A stretch of 42,269 nt of DNA, taken from Gracilaria vermiculophylla (taxonomy: Eukaryota > Rhodophyta > Florideophyceae > Gracilariales > Gracilariaceae). Below the pieces are notes generated by a model. It was given only the letters and a program-made list of their open reading frames with translations, ran no database searches and had not been told where the DNA came from. The translations under genes and the position numbers were made by a program. Where the stretch lies: positions 2,284,157-2,326,425 of the forward strand of contig JAHNZQ020000049.1 of NCBI GenBank assembly GCA_019155205.2, in the 5' to 3' direction. The stretch's first letter is position 1, and every line of letters begins with the position of its first letter. Below are positions 42,238-42,269 of this stretch, in pieces.

Positions 42238-42269
42238 TGTTGGAAAACAGATGAGCTATTTGCGCTATA

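Larger units (their letters stand above)
42008..42269 (-). mobile_element. TRIM-like miniature LTR retrotransposon, copy B (truncated by window end)
   Basis: Reverse-oriented copy of 4199-4509. Its 3' mini-LTR is 42008-42086 (79 bp, TG...CA) and its interior is 42087-42237, exactly 151 bp as in copy A. The start of the 5' mini-LTR is at 42238-42269. The G-rich tract next to the 3' LTR reads GGGCGAGGGGGCG on the minus strand. The overlapping 32 bases of its two LTRs differ at one position, so it looks younger than copy A. It is inserted within the decayed GC-rich gene. Confidence 0.85.

Overview
The window looks like repeat-rich nuclear DNA of a eukaryote. It holds LTR retrotransposons, chromodomain integrase remnants, long AT-rich spacers, and not one clean long prokaryote-style gene. 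The lineage cannot be fixed from sequence alone. The helicase gene at 26.5-31.5 kb has the layout of fungal subtelomeric RecQ-like proteins, so a fungus, or a lineage sharing that family (some algae or other protists), is my best inference. Almost every coding region is decayed: reading frames run for kilobases but are broken by in-frame stops, and some also by frameshifts. No intact rRNA, tRNA or CRISPR feature was seen.

Layout. 1-8.2 kb: AT-rich, two decayed plus-strand ORFs (1-440 and 2990-3735), a complete 311-bp miniature LTR retrotransposon (4199-4509, with 5-bp target duplication) and one copy of an unclassified repeat (about 5.6-6.5 kb). 8.2-20 kb: a nested transposon. A minus-strand Ty1/copia fragment is split inside its RNase H region by a 10.4-kb Ty3/gypsy chromovirus (LTRs 8484-9031 and 18344-18889). 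The chromovirus has gag, protease, RT, RNase H, integrase and chromodomain remnants on the minus strand, plus a long antisense ORF (9752-11602) between pol and the 3' LTR. 20-23.7 kb: AT-rich, with a second copy of the 5.6-6.5 kb repeat.

23.7-38.9 kb is the most interesting stretch. It carries four large decayed genes: a DPPY-type DNA methyltransferase apparently fused to a SET-like domain (minus); a 5-kb zinc-finger / recombinase-like / RecQ-type helicase gene (minus); a C48 (Ulp1-like) cysteine protease gene (minus); and an unknown gene (plus) divergent from it. Together they resemble the cargo of a large, dead mobile element or a telomere-linked gene island. That grouping is inference.

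39.6-42.0 kb is a GC-rich island. It holds a decayed TMEM53/DUF829-type gene (minus), head-to-head with an unknown decayed GC-rich gene (plus). The latter is interrupted at 42008 by a second copy of the miniature LTR element, which runs off the window end.

Themes: in-frame stops are mostly TAA/TAG, often in long frames without frameshifts; catalytic residues are lost from the transposon enzymes and the helicase; and a novel-looking small retroelement combines mini-LTRs, a half-tRNA-type primer site and a pol III B-box.
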